Below, piece by piece: positions 1-6,776 of a stretch of 11,164 nucleotides of DNA. Below the pieces are notes generated by a model that did no database searches, had not been told where the DNA came from, and was given only the letters and a program-made list of their open reading frames with translations. Every line of letters starts with the position of its first letter. Position 1 is the stretch's first letter. A program made the position numbers and the translations under genes. The DNA comes from Olsenella uli (GTDB lineage Bacteria > Actinomycetota > Coriobacteriia > Coriobacteriales > Atopobiaceae), in contig NZ_CAAKON010000021.1 of NCBI RefSeq assembly GCF_901212655.1, positions 203,240 through 214,403 of the forward strand, given 5' to 3'.

Positions 1-134
1 ACGAGCACCTCGCCGCGGTCGACCTCGAGGTTGATGTCCTTGAGCACGTGCAGGTCGCCATAGTGTTTCTCGACGTGGCGAAGCTCGATGATGGGCGTGC
101 CCTCCGCCGTGGCGCGCTTGGTCTCCTGGGTCAT
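1..134 (-). CDS. Amino-acid ABC transporter ATP-binding protein (N-terminal fragment)
   Basis: This is the first 44 codons of an ABC ATPase; the rest lies beyond the left edge. The start ATG at 134 is preceded by GGAGG at six bases' spacing and lies 12 bp after the stop of the upstream permease. The visible protein runs through the family's opening beta strands: IIELRHVEKHYGDLHVLKDI, then NLEVDRGEVLV. Tyr25 sits where the adenine-stacking aromatic (A-loop) residue is expected. The Walker A lysine, Q-loop, signature and Walker B are all outside the window, so activity cannot be judged. By family it would be a GlnQ/GluA-type cytoplasmic ATPase powering the two permeases encoded just upstream, with the lipoprotein gene at the head of the operon. 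Family is certain from context plus sequence; the exact substrate is inferred. Confidence 0.9.
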   Translation of the reverse strand, partial: MTQETKRATAEGTPIIELRHVEKHYGDLHVLKDINLEVDRGEVL

Positions 135-146
135 GTGAAGCCTCCG

Positions 147-977
147 CTAGTCGATGATCTTGACGCCGAGCTTGCGCGACACGGCAAGCGACGCACGGTG
201 GATGAGGTAGTTGAGGATGACGTAGATGATCGCGATGGTGAAGTAGACCGAGACGAGCGCGTCGTAGTTGGTGATGAGGACGCGCGCGTTCTGCAAGAGA
301 TCCGGGTAGCTCACCACGTAGGCCACCGTGGTGTCCTTCACCACGACGACGAGCTGCGAGATGAGCGTGGGGATCACGTAGCGGATGGCCTGCGGCAGCA
401 CGATCTTGAAGGTGGTCCTCATCGGCGAGAGGCCAATGGAGAGGGCCGCCTCCACCTGTCCGCGCGGTACCGCGTTGACGCCGGCGCGGAACACCTCGGC
501 AAGCACGCCGGAGGCGGCGAGGGCCACCGGCAGCGTGATCATCCAGAACGAGCTCATCTTGATGCCGTACTGCGGCACCACGAGGAAGAAGAAGTAGATG
601 AGCAAAAGGCTCGGGACACCGCGGAAGAAGTCCGTGACCACGCGGCAGAGCGCAGCAACAGGCTTGATGCTGCTCGTACGCCCCAGCATGAGGACGAGGC
701 CGAGCGCGAGCGCGATGACGCCTGCCACGAAGGCCACCTGAAGGGTGCCCTCGAAGCCCTTGAGCAGGAAGGACCACGTGGAGGCCTGGCCAAAGAACGT
801 CCAGTACTTGGGGGCAAACTGCCCCGCCACATAAAAGCGCTGGACGATGAGGGAGATGCCCCACGCAACGAGGACGGCGGAGATTGCCGTGCCGATGACC
901 ATCTTGCGGCGCGTCTTGGGGCCGGGCACCTCGTAGAGGGCGTCCCGGATGGTGCGTGCCTTGGTAGTCTGGCTCAT
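147..977 (-). CDS. Amino-acid ABC transporter permease (GluD-like, 276 aa)
   Basis: This is an integral membrane subunit of a polar amino-acid importer (HisM/GlnP/GluD family). A charged cytoplasmic N-terminus (about residues 1-27) leads into membrane segments at roughly 28-48, 75-98, 120-136, 144-162, 202-224 and 242-260. The family motif FRGVP is at 118-122. The EAA loop that docks on the ATPase is at about 172-198, containing VEAALSIGLSP and ending IVLPQA. The start ATG (977-975) overlaps the stop of the preceding permease as ATGA, which indicates translational coupling and a heteromeric permease pair. At 276 aa it is longer than its partner because of the N-terminal extension, as is usual for GluD-type subunits. 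The substrate is probably glutamate, glutamine or a related polar amino acid, inferred from the family and the cognate binding protein. Confidence 0.95.
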   Translation of the reverse strand: MSQTTKARTIRDALYEVPGPKTRRKMVIGTAISAVLVAWGISLIVQRFYVAGQFAPKYWTFFGQASTWSFLLKGFEGTLQVAFVAGVIALALGLVLMLGRTSSIKPVAALCRVVTDFFRGVPSLLLIYFFFLVVPQYGIKMSSFWMITLPVALAASGVLAEVFRAGVNAVPRGQVEAALSIGLSPMRTTFKIVLPQAIRYVIPTLISQLVVVVKDTTVAYVVSYPDLLQNARVLITNYDALVSVYFTIAIIYVILNYLIHRASLAVSRKLGVKIID

Positions 978-1633
978 CGCAGAATCCTCACCCTCTTGTC
1001 GATGCGGTTACCCACGGAGCTTACGACCACGGCCGTGAGCGCGTAGCCCAAGGCCGAGATCAGGAACGCAAGGATGCCGCCGGTGGAGCGCGTGTTGATG
1101 TAGGACACGACGCCGGTGAGCTCGGCCGGGTTCAGGGGAACCTGGGAGCCCAGGGCCGTGGTGAGCATCACGGCAATGAGGAGGTTCGTCATGGGGAGCA
1201 CCGTGGTGCGCAGGGCCTGGGGAATCACCACGAGACGCAGGATCTTGGTGAAACCGAGCCCGATGGAGCGGGCGGCCTCGATCTGCCCGACGCCAATCGT
1301 GTTGATGCCGCTCATGAAGTTCTCGGACCCGAAGGCCGCGCCCAAAAGGATCGTGGTCACGATGACGCAGGTGCGGTAGTCAAAGACAATCTTGAGGTTG
1401 GGCAGCGCGTAGACGATGACGATGAGCAGCGCCACGCCAGGGACGTTTCGGAACACCTGGGTGTAGAGGTCCCCCACCACGCGAAGCGGCTTGAACGGGG
1501 ACACGCGCATGACCGTGACGAGCACGGCAAGGATCATGACGAAGACGAACGAGAGCACCGTCATGCCCCAGGTGGCGAGGAGGGCAGACAGGTAGTTCTG
1601 CCCGTATGTGGAGAGAAGCTCAGTGAGCCCCAT
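974..1633 (-). CDS. Amino-acid ABC transporter permease (GluC-like, 219 aa)
   Basis: This is the second membrane subunit of the importer. Membrane segments lie at about 18-42, 57-79, 87-103, 147-165 and 187-207. FRNVPG at 61-66 is the family signature, and the ATPase-docking EAA loop spans about 115-140 (IEAARSIGLGF followed by VVIPQA). I chose the ATG at 1633 because GGGGGTG lies just upstream of it. A TTG four codons earlier (1645) is in frame but has no ribosome site of its own, and would place the ribosome site inside the gene. The gene follows the binding-protein gene after 103 bp that include a stable hairpin, and its stop overlaps the next permease start. A heteromeric permease with its neighbour is the expected arrangement. 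Confidence 0.94.
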   Translation of the reverse strand: MGLTELLSTYGQNYLSALLATWGMTVLSFVFVMILAVLVTVMRVSPFKPLRVVGDLYTQVFRNVPGVALLIVIVYALPNLKIVFDYRTCVIVTTILLGAAFGSENFMSGINTIGVGQIEAARSIGLGFTKILRLVVIPQALRTTVLPMTNLLIAVMLTTALGSQVPLNPAELTGVVSYINTRSTGGILAFLISALGYALTAVVVSSVGNRIDKRVRILR

Positions 1634-1652
1634 GGTCACCCCCAATCAGACA

Positions 1653-1674
1653 GGGCCCCCGCAAGCGGAGGCCC
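1653..1674 (-). promoter_or_regulatory. GC hairpin with CUUG loop between binding protein and permease genes
   Basis: The arms 1653-1661 and 1666-1674 pair over nine bases with one G-T wobble on the minus strand and enclose the stable tetraloop CTTG. No T-run follows, so it is not a classical terminator. In importer operons a hairpin directly after the binding-protein gene often protects that part of the message from 3' decay or partly terminates transcription, giving more binding protein than permease. That role is inferred here. Confidence 0.6.
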
Positions 1675-1736
1675 CTTTCGTGCAATGTCTTCGGACGAGA
1701 GCCAGCTGCCATCCCGCCCGAGGGTCTCGGCTGAGA

Positions 1737-2723
1737 CTAGGCGCCGATCGCGGGCGGCTCGGGAACGTTCTCGACGCCGGTGCGGTCGCCGATGGCAATC
1801 TTCCAGAGCTTAGCCCAGGTGCCGTCGTCCTCGATGCTCTTGAGCCAAGCGTTAACGAACGCGACACCGTCGGAGTCGAGCGGCAGGCCGATGCCGTACT
1901 CGTCCTTGGGGCCAAAGGGATCGCCGGCGAGGCGGTACTTGCCCGGATTCTTGACCATGCTGCCAAGCTGCAGGTTCACGTCGATCACGTAGGCGTCGAC
2001 ACGGCCCTGGTCCAGGGCGGCACGAGCCTCCTCGTCGGTGCTGAATTCCTGGACGGTGGCCTGCGGAGCAACATCGGCCACGATCTGCGGGCCGGTAGAG
2101 CCGGACTGGGCGGCGACGTTCTTGCCGTTCAGGTCGTCGGTAGAGTTGACGTCCGTGTTGTCGGCCTTGACGAGAACCTGCTGCTGGGAGGTGTAGTACG
2201 GGCCAGCGAAGGAAATGACCTTCTTGCGCTTGTCAGTGATGGAGTAGGTGGCGAAGACAACGTCAGCCTGGTCGTTCTGAAGGACGGACTCGCGCGTGTC
2301 GGAGGTGACCTGTTGGAGGTCGAACTTGGACTCGTCACCCAGGATGTAGCGGGTCAGGAGCTGATAGAGGCCAGCGTCGAAGCCACGGACCTTGTTGTCC
2401 TGCTCGTTGAGGAGGCTGAAGAGCGTGGAGGTGCGGGTGCCGCCAACGCGGAGGGTGCCGGCGTCCTTGACCTTCTTGGCCCAGCTGCTCGCTGCGATGG
2501 TTGCGTCGTCCGCGGTGGCGCCGGCGGCGATCAGCGCGTCAAAGGCGCTGGCGTCGATCTTGACGGAATTGTCCTCGGTCGCGGCGGCCGTGGTGGCGGC
2601 GTCAGACGAGGGGGCGGCGTCGGTGGAGCCGCAGGCGGCGAGGCCGCAGGCGGCGAGGATGCCAAGGCCAGCGCCGGCAACGAACTGACGGCGACCCAGC
2701 GTGAGGTTGGATAGCTTGGACAT
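1737..2723 (-). CDS. Amino-acid ABC transporter substrate-binding lipoprotein (GluB-like, 328 aa)
   Basis: This is a family-3 extracellular solute-binding protein, the capture subunit of the importer encoded downstream. I chose the ATG at 2723, with AAAGGA just upstream; the longer in-frame start at 2768 has no support. The leader has a twin-arginine-like GRRQF at 10-14, a hydrophobic stretch and two consecutive lipobox candidates (LAAC at 23-26 and 28-31), so it should be a lipoprotein anchored outside the membrane. An Ala/Thr/Asp-rich linker of about 50 residues follows. The binding domain begins at about 85, with GFDAGLYQLL at 114-123, VTSDTRESVLQ at 139-149 (the ligand-carboxylate Arg is probably Arg144) and FAGPYYTSQQQ at 172-182. 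These are typical of the glutamate/glutamine branch. Exact ligand not determinable by eye. Confidence 0.93.
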   Translation of the reverse strand: MSKLSNLTLGRRQFVAGAGLGILAACGLAACGSTDAAPSSDAATTAAATEDNSVKIDASAFDALIAAGATADDATIAASSWAKKVKDAGTLRVGGTRTSTLFSLLNEQDNKVRGFDAGLYQLLTRYILGDESKFDLQQVTSDTRESVLQNDQADVVFATYSITDKRKKVISFAGPYYTSQQQVLVKADNTDVNSTDDLNGKNVAAQSGSTGPQIVADVAPQATVQEFSTDEEARAALDQGRVDAYVIDVNLQLGSMVKNPGKYRLAGDPFGPKDEYGIGLPLDSDGVAFVNAWLKSIEDDGTWAKLWKIAIGDRTGVENVPEPPAIGA

Positions 2724-2824
2724 GGTGGTCCTTTCTCTTGGGAGCGGCCCCATACGAGCAGGCCGCATTTCCTGTGAGTTTTGACACGCTAGATACTACC
2801 GCAAATACTGATAATCCTATCGGG

Positions 2825-2853
2825 TTAGTAGGTAATTAACGAAGCGATAACAA
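2825..2853 (-). promoter_or_regulatory. Candidate promoter of the importer operon in an AT-rich region
   Basis: The region from about 2769 to 2898 is strikingly AT-rich compared with its surroundings and lies between the ackA terminator and the binding-protein start, so the importer promoter should be here. The best minus-strand spacing I found is TTGTTA (2848-2853), 17 bp, TACTAA (2825-2830), which is a weak match. An imperfect dyad, ACTACCG (2795-2801) against CGGGTTAGT (2821-2829), overlaps it and could be an operator. The exact promoter is uncertain; its presence in this stretch is much surer. Confidence 0.35.
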
Positions 2854-2898
2854 TTCTAGTCATTATGATAGAGGAGGTACGTTTCCGGGAGGTAACAG

Positions 2899-2930
2899 AA
2901 AAGGACGACGGACCCGAAGGCCCGCCGCCC
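2899..2930 (-). terminator. Rho-independent terminator of the acetate kinase transcript
   Basis: On the minus strand the arms 2919-2930 and 2903-2914 form a 12-bp stem (three G-T wobbles) closed by the very stable TTCG tetraloop (2915-2918) and followed directly by TTTT (2899-2902). It lies 87 bp after the ackA stop and upstream of the importer promoter region, separating the two units. It is a textbook intrinsic terminator in one direction only; the plus strand has no T-run. Confidence 0.9.
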
Positions 2931-3017
2931 TATGACAACGCTTATGCTCGCCAAGCCCTTACCCCGTCACACGCCCATGGAGTGCGGGCGCGGGAGGATG
3001 TGCGTATCGGCCACGAA

Positions 3018-4184
3018 CTAGCCGAGCAGCTCCTTGACGTCGAAGGCGATCATGAGCTCCTCGTTCGTCGGGACCACGAGGACGCGAATCTTGGAGTCCT
3101 CGGCGGAGATGTCACGCGGGTCGCCGGAGCGAACGGCGTTCTTGGCATCGTCGATCTTGATGCCCATCCACTCGAGGCGCTTGACGACCTCGGCGCGCAT
3201 CTCGGCGGAGTTCTCGCCCACGCCGGCCGTGAAGGCGATGGTGTCCACGCCGCGCATGGACTGAACCATCGTGGCGAACTGGGAGGCGACGCGGTAGCTC
3301 CACATGTCGATGGCGAGCTTGCAGCTCTCGTCACCCGCCTCGGCACCGGCCTCGATGTCGCGCATGTCGGACTTGCCGCCCGTGATGCCGGCGAGACCGG
3401 ACTTCTTGTTCATCATCGTGTCGATCTGGTCGATGGTGTAGCCACCCTCACGGGAGAGGTAGAACACGGTGGCCGGGTCGATGGTGCCGCAGCGGGTGCC
3501 CATGATGAGGCCGTCGAGCGGGGTGAGGCCCATGGTGGTGTCCATGCAGTGGCCATCCTCGATGGCGCACAGGGAGGCACCGGAGCCCAGGTGCAGGCTC
3601 ACGAGCTTGTGCGTGTCGGGATAGAGCTCGTGGACGGCGCGCCAGATGAAACGGTGGCTCGTGCCGTGGGCGCCGTACTTGCGGATGTGGAGGTCGGCGA
3701 CGACGTCCTTCGGAAGGGCGTAGGTGTGGGCCTCGGCCGGCATGTTGTAGTGGAAGGAGGTGTCGCAGACGATGACGTTGCCAACCTCGGGCATGGCCTT
3801 GCGGCACAGGTCGATGACGTCGGCCTCCGGGTAGTTGTGGAGCGGCGCCAGCGGGGCAACCTCACGGACCTTGGCGAGGACGTCGTCGTCAACCACGGTG
3901 GACTCGGGGAAGTACCAGCCGCCCTGGACCACGCGGTGGCCGATGCCGTCGATCTTGAGGTTCAGGCCCTTGAGGTTGTTGAGGACCCAGTCGATGGCCT
4001 CCTTGTGGGTTGGCATGGCGACCTTGGTCTCGGCCTTCTCGCCACCCATCTCGCTGTGGCCCACGAAGGAGCCGGAGATGCCGATGCGCTCGCAGTTGCC
4101 CTTCGCGTACACCTCGCGGGTGTCCACGTCGAGCAGCTGGTACTTGAGCGAGGAGCTGCCTGCGTTGATGACGAGAACGTTCAT
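3018..4184 (-). CDS. ackA: Acetate kinase (388 aa)
   Basis: Acetate kinase interconverts acetyl phosphate + ADP and acetate + ATP in the cytoplasm, the ATP-yielding step of acetate fermentation. The ATG at 4184 follows GGAGG at eight bases. Both signatures are present: VINAGSSSLKYQ at 5-16 and GHRVVQGG at 82-89. Residues matching the known catalytic set are Asn7, Ser10, Ser12, Arg84, His116, Asp141 (in CDTSFH), His173 (GAHGTSH), Arg231 (GTRCG) and Glu376 (TNEEL). FTAGVGEN is at 318-325. Two places depart from the commonest form: HLGSGAS at 198-204 has Ser where HLGNGAS has Asn, and LHNYPE replaces the usual LHNP. All core catalytic residues remain, so it should be active. No phosphotransacetylase gene is in the window. 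A separate strong terminator follows. Confidence 0.97.
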   Translation of the reverse strand: MNVLVINAGSSSLKYQLLDVDTREVYAKGNCERIGISGSFVGHSEMGGEKAETKVAMPTHKEAIDWVLNNLKGLNLKIDGIGHRVVQGGWYFPESTVVDDDVLAKVREVAPLAPLHNYPEADVIDLCRKAMPEVGNVIVCDTSFHYNMPAEAHTYALPKDVVADLHIRKYGAHGTSHRFIWRAVHELYPDTHKLVSLHLGSGASLCAIEDGHCMDTTMGLTPLDGLIMGTRCGTIDPATVFYLSREGGYTIDQIDTMMNKKSGLAGITGGKSDMRDIEAGAEAGDESCKLAIDMWSYRVASQFATMVQSMRGVDTIAFTAGVGENSAEMRAEVVKRLEWMGIKIDDAKNAVRSGDPRDISAEDSKIRVLVVPTNEELMIAFDVKELLG

Positions 4185-4220
4185 GTGGTTATCCTCCAAA
4201 TAGCGACGCACCGATTGGCC

Positions 4221-4239
4221 GCGAGTGAGTGCCACTCGC
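4221..4239. promoter_or_regulatory. 7-bp perfect inverted repeat upstream of ackA
   Basis: GCGAGTG (4221-4227) and CACTCGC (4233-4239) are perfect inverted arms around a 5-bp centre. They lie about 37 bp before the ackA start codon and outside its ribosome site. The element could be an operator for a dimeric regulator or a small leader hairpin. The -10 region is not clear; TATCAT at 4255-4260 (minus strand) is the best candidate nearby. Function inferred from position only. Confidence 0.4.
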
Positions 4240-4369
4240 AGATTCCCGGTTGACCATGATACAGCGACATTCCGCAAATCAGCTTCGGGAGTTGTACTCC
4301 GGCTGGTTTACTCGGCACGGCGGGGGCGATTGCCCCATGACGCGCCCCTATCGCTCGCCCGACTTGCTC

Positions 4370-4399
4370 GGCGCCGCGGGACGGCCGTCCCGTGGCGCC
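4370..4399. repeat. 30-bp near-perfect palindrome between HIT gene and ackA
   Basis: The arms 4370-4384 and 4385-4399 pair at 14 of 15 positions, with one G-T/A-C position at 4376/4393. The palindrome begins 18 bp after the HIT gene stop. It has no T-run on either strand. It may stop transcription or exonucleases at the end of the HIT message. The rest of the 233-bp gap holds a small GGGGC/GCCCC hairpin (about 4323-4336) and the ackA promoter region. Confidence 0.6.
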
Positions 4400-4417
4400 G
4401 CCAAAGACCTCGACCGC

Positions 4418-4771
4418 CTACTCTGCGTCGCCGGGAAGCAGGCCCATGCCAAGGTTCTTGCCGCCGAGGACGTGCATGTGGAAGTGGTGCACGGTCTGGC
4501 CGGCGTCGGGGCCGGCGTTGGTGATCACGCGGAAGCCGCTCTCCTCGATGCCCTCGGCCTTAGCGACCTCCTTGATGGCGTTTGCCATGGCGGCAAGCGT
4601 CTCGGCGGGAACGTCGTCGGCGATGTTGGCGTAGTGCTTCTTGGGGATGACGAGCACGTGCGTGGGCGCCTGCGGCTCGAGGTCGCGAAACGCGATGACC
4701 TGCTCGTCCTCGTAGACGACGGTCGAGGGTATGTCGTGGTTGGCAATCTTGCAGAAGATGCAGTCGGACAT
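4418..4771 (-). CDS. HIT family nucleotide hydrolase/transferase (HinT-like, 117 aa)
   Basis: This is a small cytoplasmic histidine-triad protein; HinT-type members hydrolyse purine nucleoside phosphoramidates and aminoacyl-adenylates. The start is the ATG at 4771 with AAGGAG five bases upstream; longer in-frame starts lack a ribosome site and add a low-complexity arginine-rich leader. The protein opens with CIFCKI (Cys4, Cys7), has HVLVIPKKHYAN at 38-49 and carries the triad HFHMHV at 96-101 with His96, His98 and His100. The conserved upstream histidine is His95. The C-terminal end GMGLLPGD matches the HinT branch (the family often ends near Trp-Pro-Pro-Gly). Length is normal. It is downstream of xseB by 164 bp containing a GCCGCC/GGCGGC hairpin near 4789-4803; operon membership is possible but unproven. 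Confidence 0.95.
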   Translation of the reverse strand: MSDCIFCKIANHDIPSTVVYEDEQVIAFRDLEPQAPTHVLVIPKKHYANIADDVPAETLAAMANAIKEVAKAEGIEESGFRVITNAGPDAGQTVHHFHMHVLGGKNLGMGLLPGDAE

Positions 4772-4935
4772 GGGTTCTCCTTCGCTCTGGGCCGCCCGGG
4801 GCGGCTGGTGGTTGAGCGTGCGGGGCACGAGGCCCTCGCACGCCAAGGCGCTCACGTGCCGAGGGAGCTCACGCCCGGCCCCCGGCACTCATAGCCAGCG
4901 GGCAGGCAGCGGCTCACCGCCGCGACACGACCATC

Positions 4936-5211
4936 CTACTTGTCGTTGATGAACGCAGTGGAGGGCGCCGCCGTGGTGTCGGGCGTCACGGGCTCGTCGG
5001 TGGCGTCGAGCAGCACCTGCACCTTCTGCTCGGCCTTGCTCAGGCGCTCGCGAAGGCTCTTGAGCAGCTCCACGCCGCGGGCGTAGCGCGCCAGCGCATC
5101 CTCGAGCTCGAGGTCTCCCCCCTCGAGCGAGCGAACCACCTGCTCGAGCTCGATGGACGCCTCCTTGAAGGTCATCTCGTCGATAGGCTTCTCGTTCTTG
5201 TCGAGCGCCAT
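4936..5211 (-). CDS. xseB: Exodeoxyribonuclease VII small subunit (91 aa)
   Basis: This is the small subunit of exonuclease VII, which with the large subunit degrades single-stranded DNA from either end in repair and recombination. The ATG at 5211 follows AAAGGAGG at six bases. The conserved family block runs from MTFKEASIELEQVVRSLEGG (13-32) through LELEDALARYARGVELLKSL (34-53) into a helical segment ending near residue 68. It forms the expected two-helix hairpin that coats the large subunit's coiled coil. A polar, Pro/Thr-rich tail (about 71-91) is an extension beyond the usual 80 or so residues. The gene lies downstream of xseA in the same direction, but 169 bp away rather than overlapping as in many genomes. 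Confidence 0.95.
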   Translation of the reverse strand: MALDKNEKPIDEMTFKEASIELEQVVRSLEGGDLELEDALARYARGVELLKSLRERLSKAEQKVQVLLDATDEPVTPDTTAAPSTAFINDK

Positions 5212-5380
5212 GGCGCCCCTCCTTTGCTACTGCCGCGCGGGCAACCGCAGCGGCGCCTGTTACCGATTCTAGACACGAACGGGCCCTTGCCCAGCGCACT
5301 TTGGCCCGCGCATCCACCAGTTTGGGCTCGCGCCTTTGCAGGTACAGGAGCGTGCCGTCCCGTGCGCCTGAGGCGAGCCT

Positions 5381-6775
5381 CTAAGACACGCCCGTGACGC
5401 GCGCCTCAAACGAGCCCTTCCCCACGCGGACGCTTACCTCGTCGCCCTCGGCGAGCGCAGAGGCGTCCGTGACCACGTGGCCATCCGTCGTGCGGGCGAT
5501 GGCATAGCCGCGGCCCAGCACCTTGAGCGGCGAGAGGGCGTCCAGCGTGGCCGCGAGGCTCCCCACCCGTTGCTCGTGCGGGCGCACGATGCGCGTGGCC
5601 GCGGCGTCCATGCGCATCGCCACGTCCGAGAGTCTCTGGGCCTTCTGGGCAAGCGAGCGCGGGATGGCATCGACGAGCCGCTGCTCGGCCTGCATGAGCG
5701 CCGCCACGCGGTCGTCCACGATGCTGCTCGGGTCCGTGAGGCAGCGGTGGCGGGCAAGCGAGTCCACGCGCACGCGCTCGGCGGAGAGCGTCGAGCGAAT
5801 CGAGCGCTCGGCCAGCGCGCCCAGACGCTCGGCCTCCTGGCCCTCGCGCTCCAGGCGCGCGCCCATGGCGCGGCCAAGCCTCACACGGCGGTCATCGATG
5901 GAGGCCACGATCTCGTCCAGGGCGGGCGCCACGCTCTCGGCCGCAGCCGTGGGCGTGGAGGTGCGCCGGTCTGCCACCATGTCGCAGATGCAGGTGTCCG
6001 GCTCGTGCCCGATGCCGGTGACCACAGGCACGGGGCACGCAGCGACGGCACGGGCCAGGCCCTCGTCGTTGAAGGTCATGAGGTCCTCGAACGAGCCACC
6101 CCCGCGCACGAGCAGGATGGCATCGGGACGTGCCGCCGCGGCCACCGCGAGCGCGCGCTCGATGGTGGCCGGAGCCCCCGGACCCTGCACCTGGCAGCCC
6201 ACCATCTGCAGCTCCACGAGCGGGTTTCTGCGCCTGAGCGTGCGGCGAACGTCGTCGATGACCGAGCCCGAGAGGCTCGTCACCACGGCCACCCGCGTGC
6301 AGAAGCGCGGGATGGGCCGCTTGCGTTCGGGCGCCATGAGTCCCTCGGCCTCGAGCCTGCGGGCAAGCTCGGCCACCTGCTGGCGCAGGAGCCCCTCCCC
6401 CGCCACCGAGATGCGCTTGGCGATGAACGAGAGCCTGCCCGAGCCCACGTACACGTCGAACTTGCCGGCGAGCTGCAGCTGCATGCCGTCGCGCAGCTGA
6501 ATCCCGCTCGCCTGGTAGACGCCGCGCCACACGATGACGTCCATCGCGGCGGCATCGTCCTTCACCTGGAAGTAGCAATGGCCGGAGCGTGCGTTGGGGC
6601 CGCGGAAGCCCGTGACCTCGCCCGTGACGAGCAGCATGGGAATTTCGCCCACCCGCGCCTTGGCGGTGCTCACGGCCTGGCTCACGGAAAGTGGGGCCTC
6701 TCCGTCTGCGCCCTGGCGCTCGGCCGCGGCTGCAAAGTCGACCCGCCCGGCCGTCTCGGAACGTCCCCAGGCCAT
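5381..6775 (-). CDS. xseA: Exodeoxyribonuclease VII large subunit (464 aa)
   Basis: This is the catalytic subunit of exonuclease VII. An N-terminal OB-fold nucleic-acid-binding domain covers about 28-122. The catalytic domain contains RVAVVTSLSGSVIDDVRRTL (161-180), RGGGSFEDL (224-232), TGIGHEPDTCICDMVAD (253-269) and TSTPTAAAE (272-280). A long charged helical region (about 285-410) holds the coiled coil, followed by the typical LSPLKVLGRGYAI (414-426) and a C-terminal beta domain. Two starts are possible: 6784 overlaps the preceding stop but sits against the ribosome site, while 6775 begins one base after that stop, with GGAGG about ten bases upstream. I prefer 6775. The close junction with the metallopeptidase gene indicates cotranscription. 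A Gly/Ala/Gln-rich leader of about 27 residues precedes the OB fold. Confidence 0.96.
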   Translation of the reverse strand: MAWGRSETAGRVDFAAAAERQGADGEAPLSVSQAVSTAKARVGEIPMLLVTGEVTGFRGPNARSGHCYFQVKDDAAAMDVIVWRGVYQASGIQLRDGMQLQLAGKFDVYVGSGRLSFIAKRISVAGEGLLRQQVAELARRLEAEGLMAPERKRPIPRFCTRVAVVTSLSGSVIDDVRRTLRRRNPLVELQMVGCQVQGPGAPATIERALAVAAAARPDAILLVRGGGSFEDLMTFNDEGLARAVAACPVPVVTGIGHEPDTCICDMVADRRTSTPTAAAESVAPALDEIVASIDDRRVRLGRAMGARLEREGQEAERLGALAERSIRSTLSAERVRVDSLARHRCLTDPSSIVDDRVAALMQAEQRLVDAIPRSLAQKAQRLSDVAMRMDAAATRIVRPHEQRVGSLAATLDALSPLKVLGRGYAIARTTDGHVVTDASALAEGDEVSVRVGKGSFEARVTGVS

Positions 6776-6776
6776 G

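Noticed and set aside
48..1046. Long plus-strand open frame (332 codons) across the permease genes
   Set aside because: It is antisense to two clear membrane proteins, has no ribosome site, and its His/Asp/Glu/Arg-rich composition is what GC-rich codons give when read backwards.
1634..1645. Upstream TTG start for the GluC-like permease
   Set aside because: No ribosome site precedes it, whereas the ATG at 1633 has GGGGGTG at a suitable distance.
2865..4253. Plus-strand open frame of 462 codons opposite ackA
   Set aside because: ackA on the minus strand has every catalytic motif and a clean ribosome site. The opposite frame is rich in Val/Asp/His/Gly with no motifs. It starts near a GGAGG-like stretch but is a codon-bias shadow.
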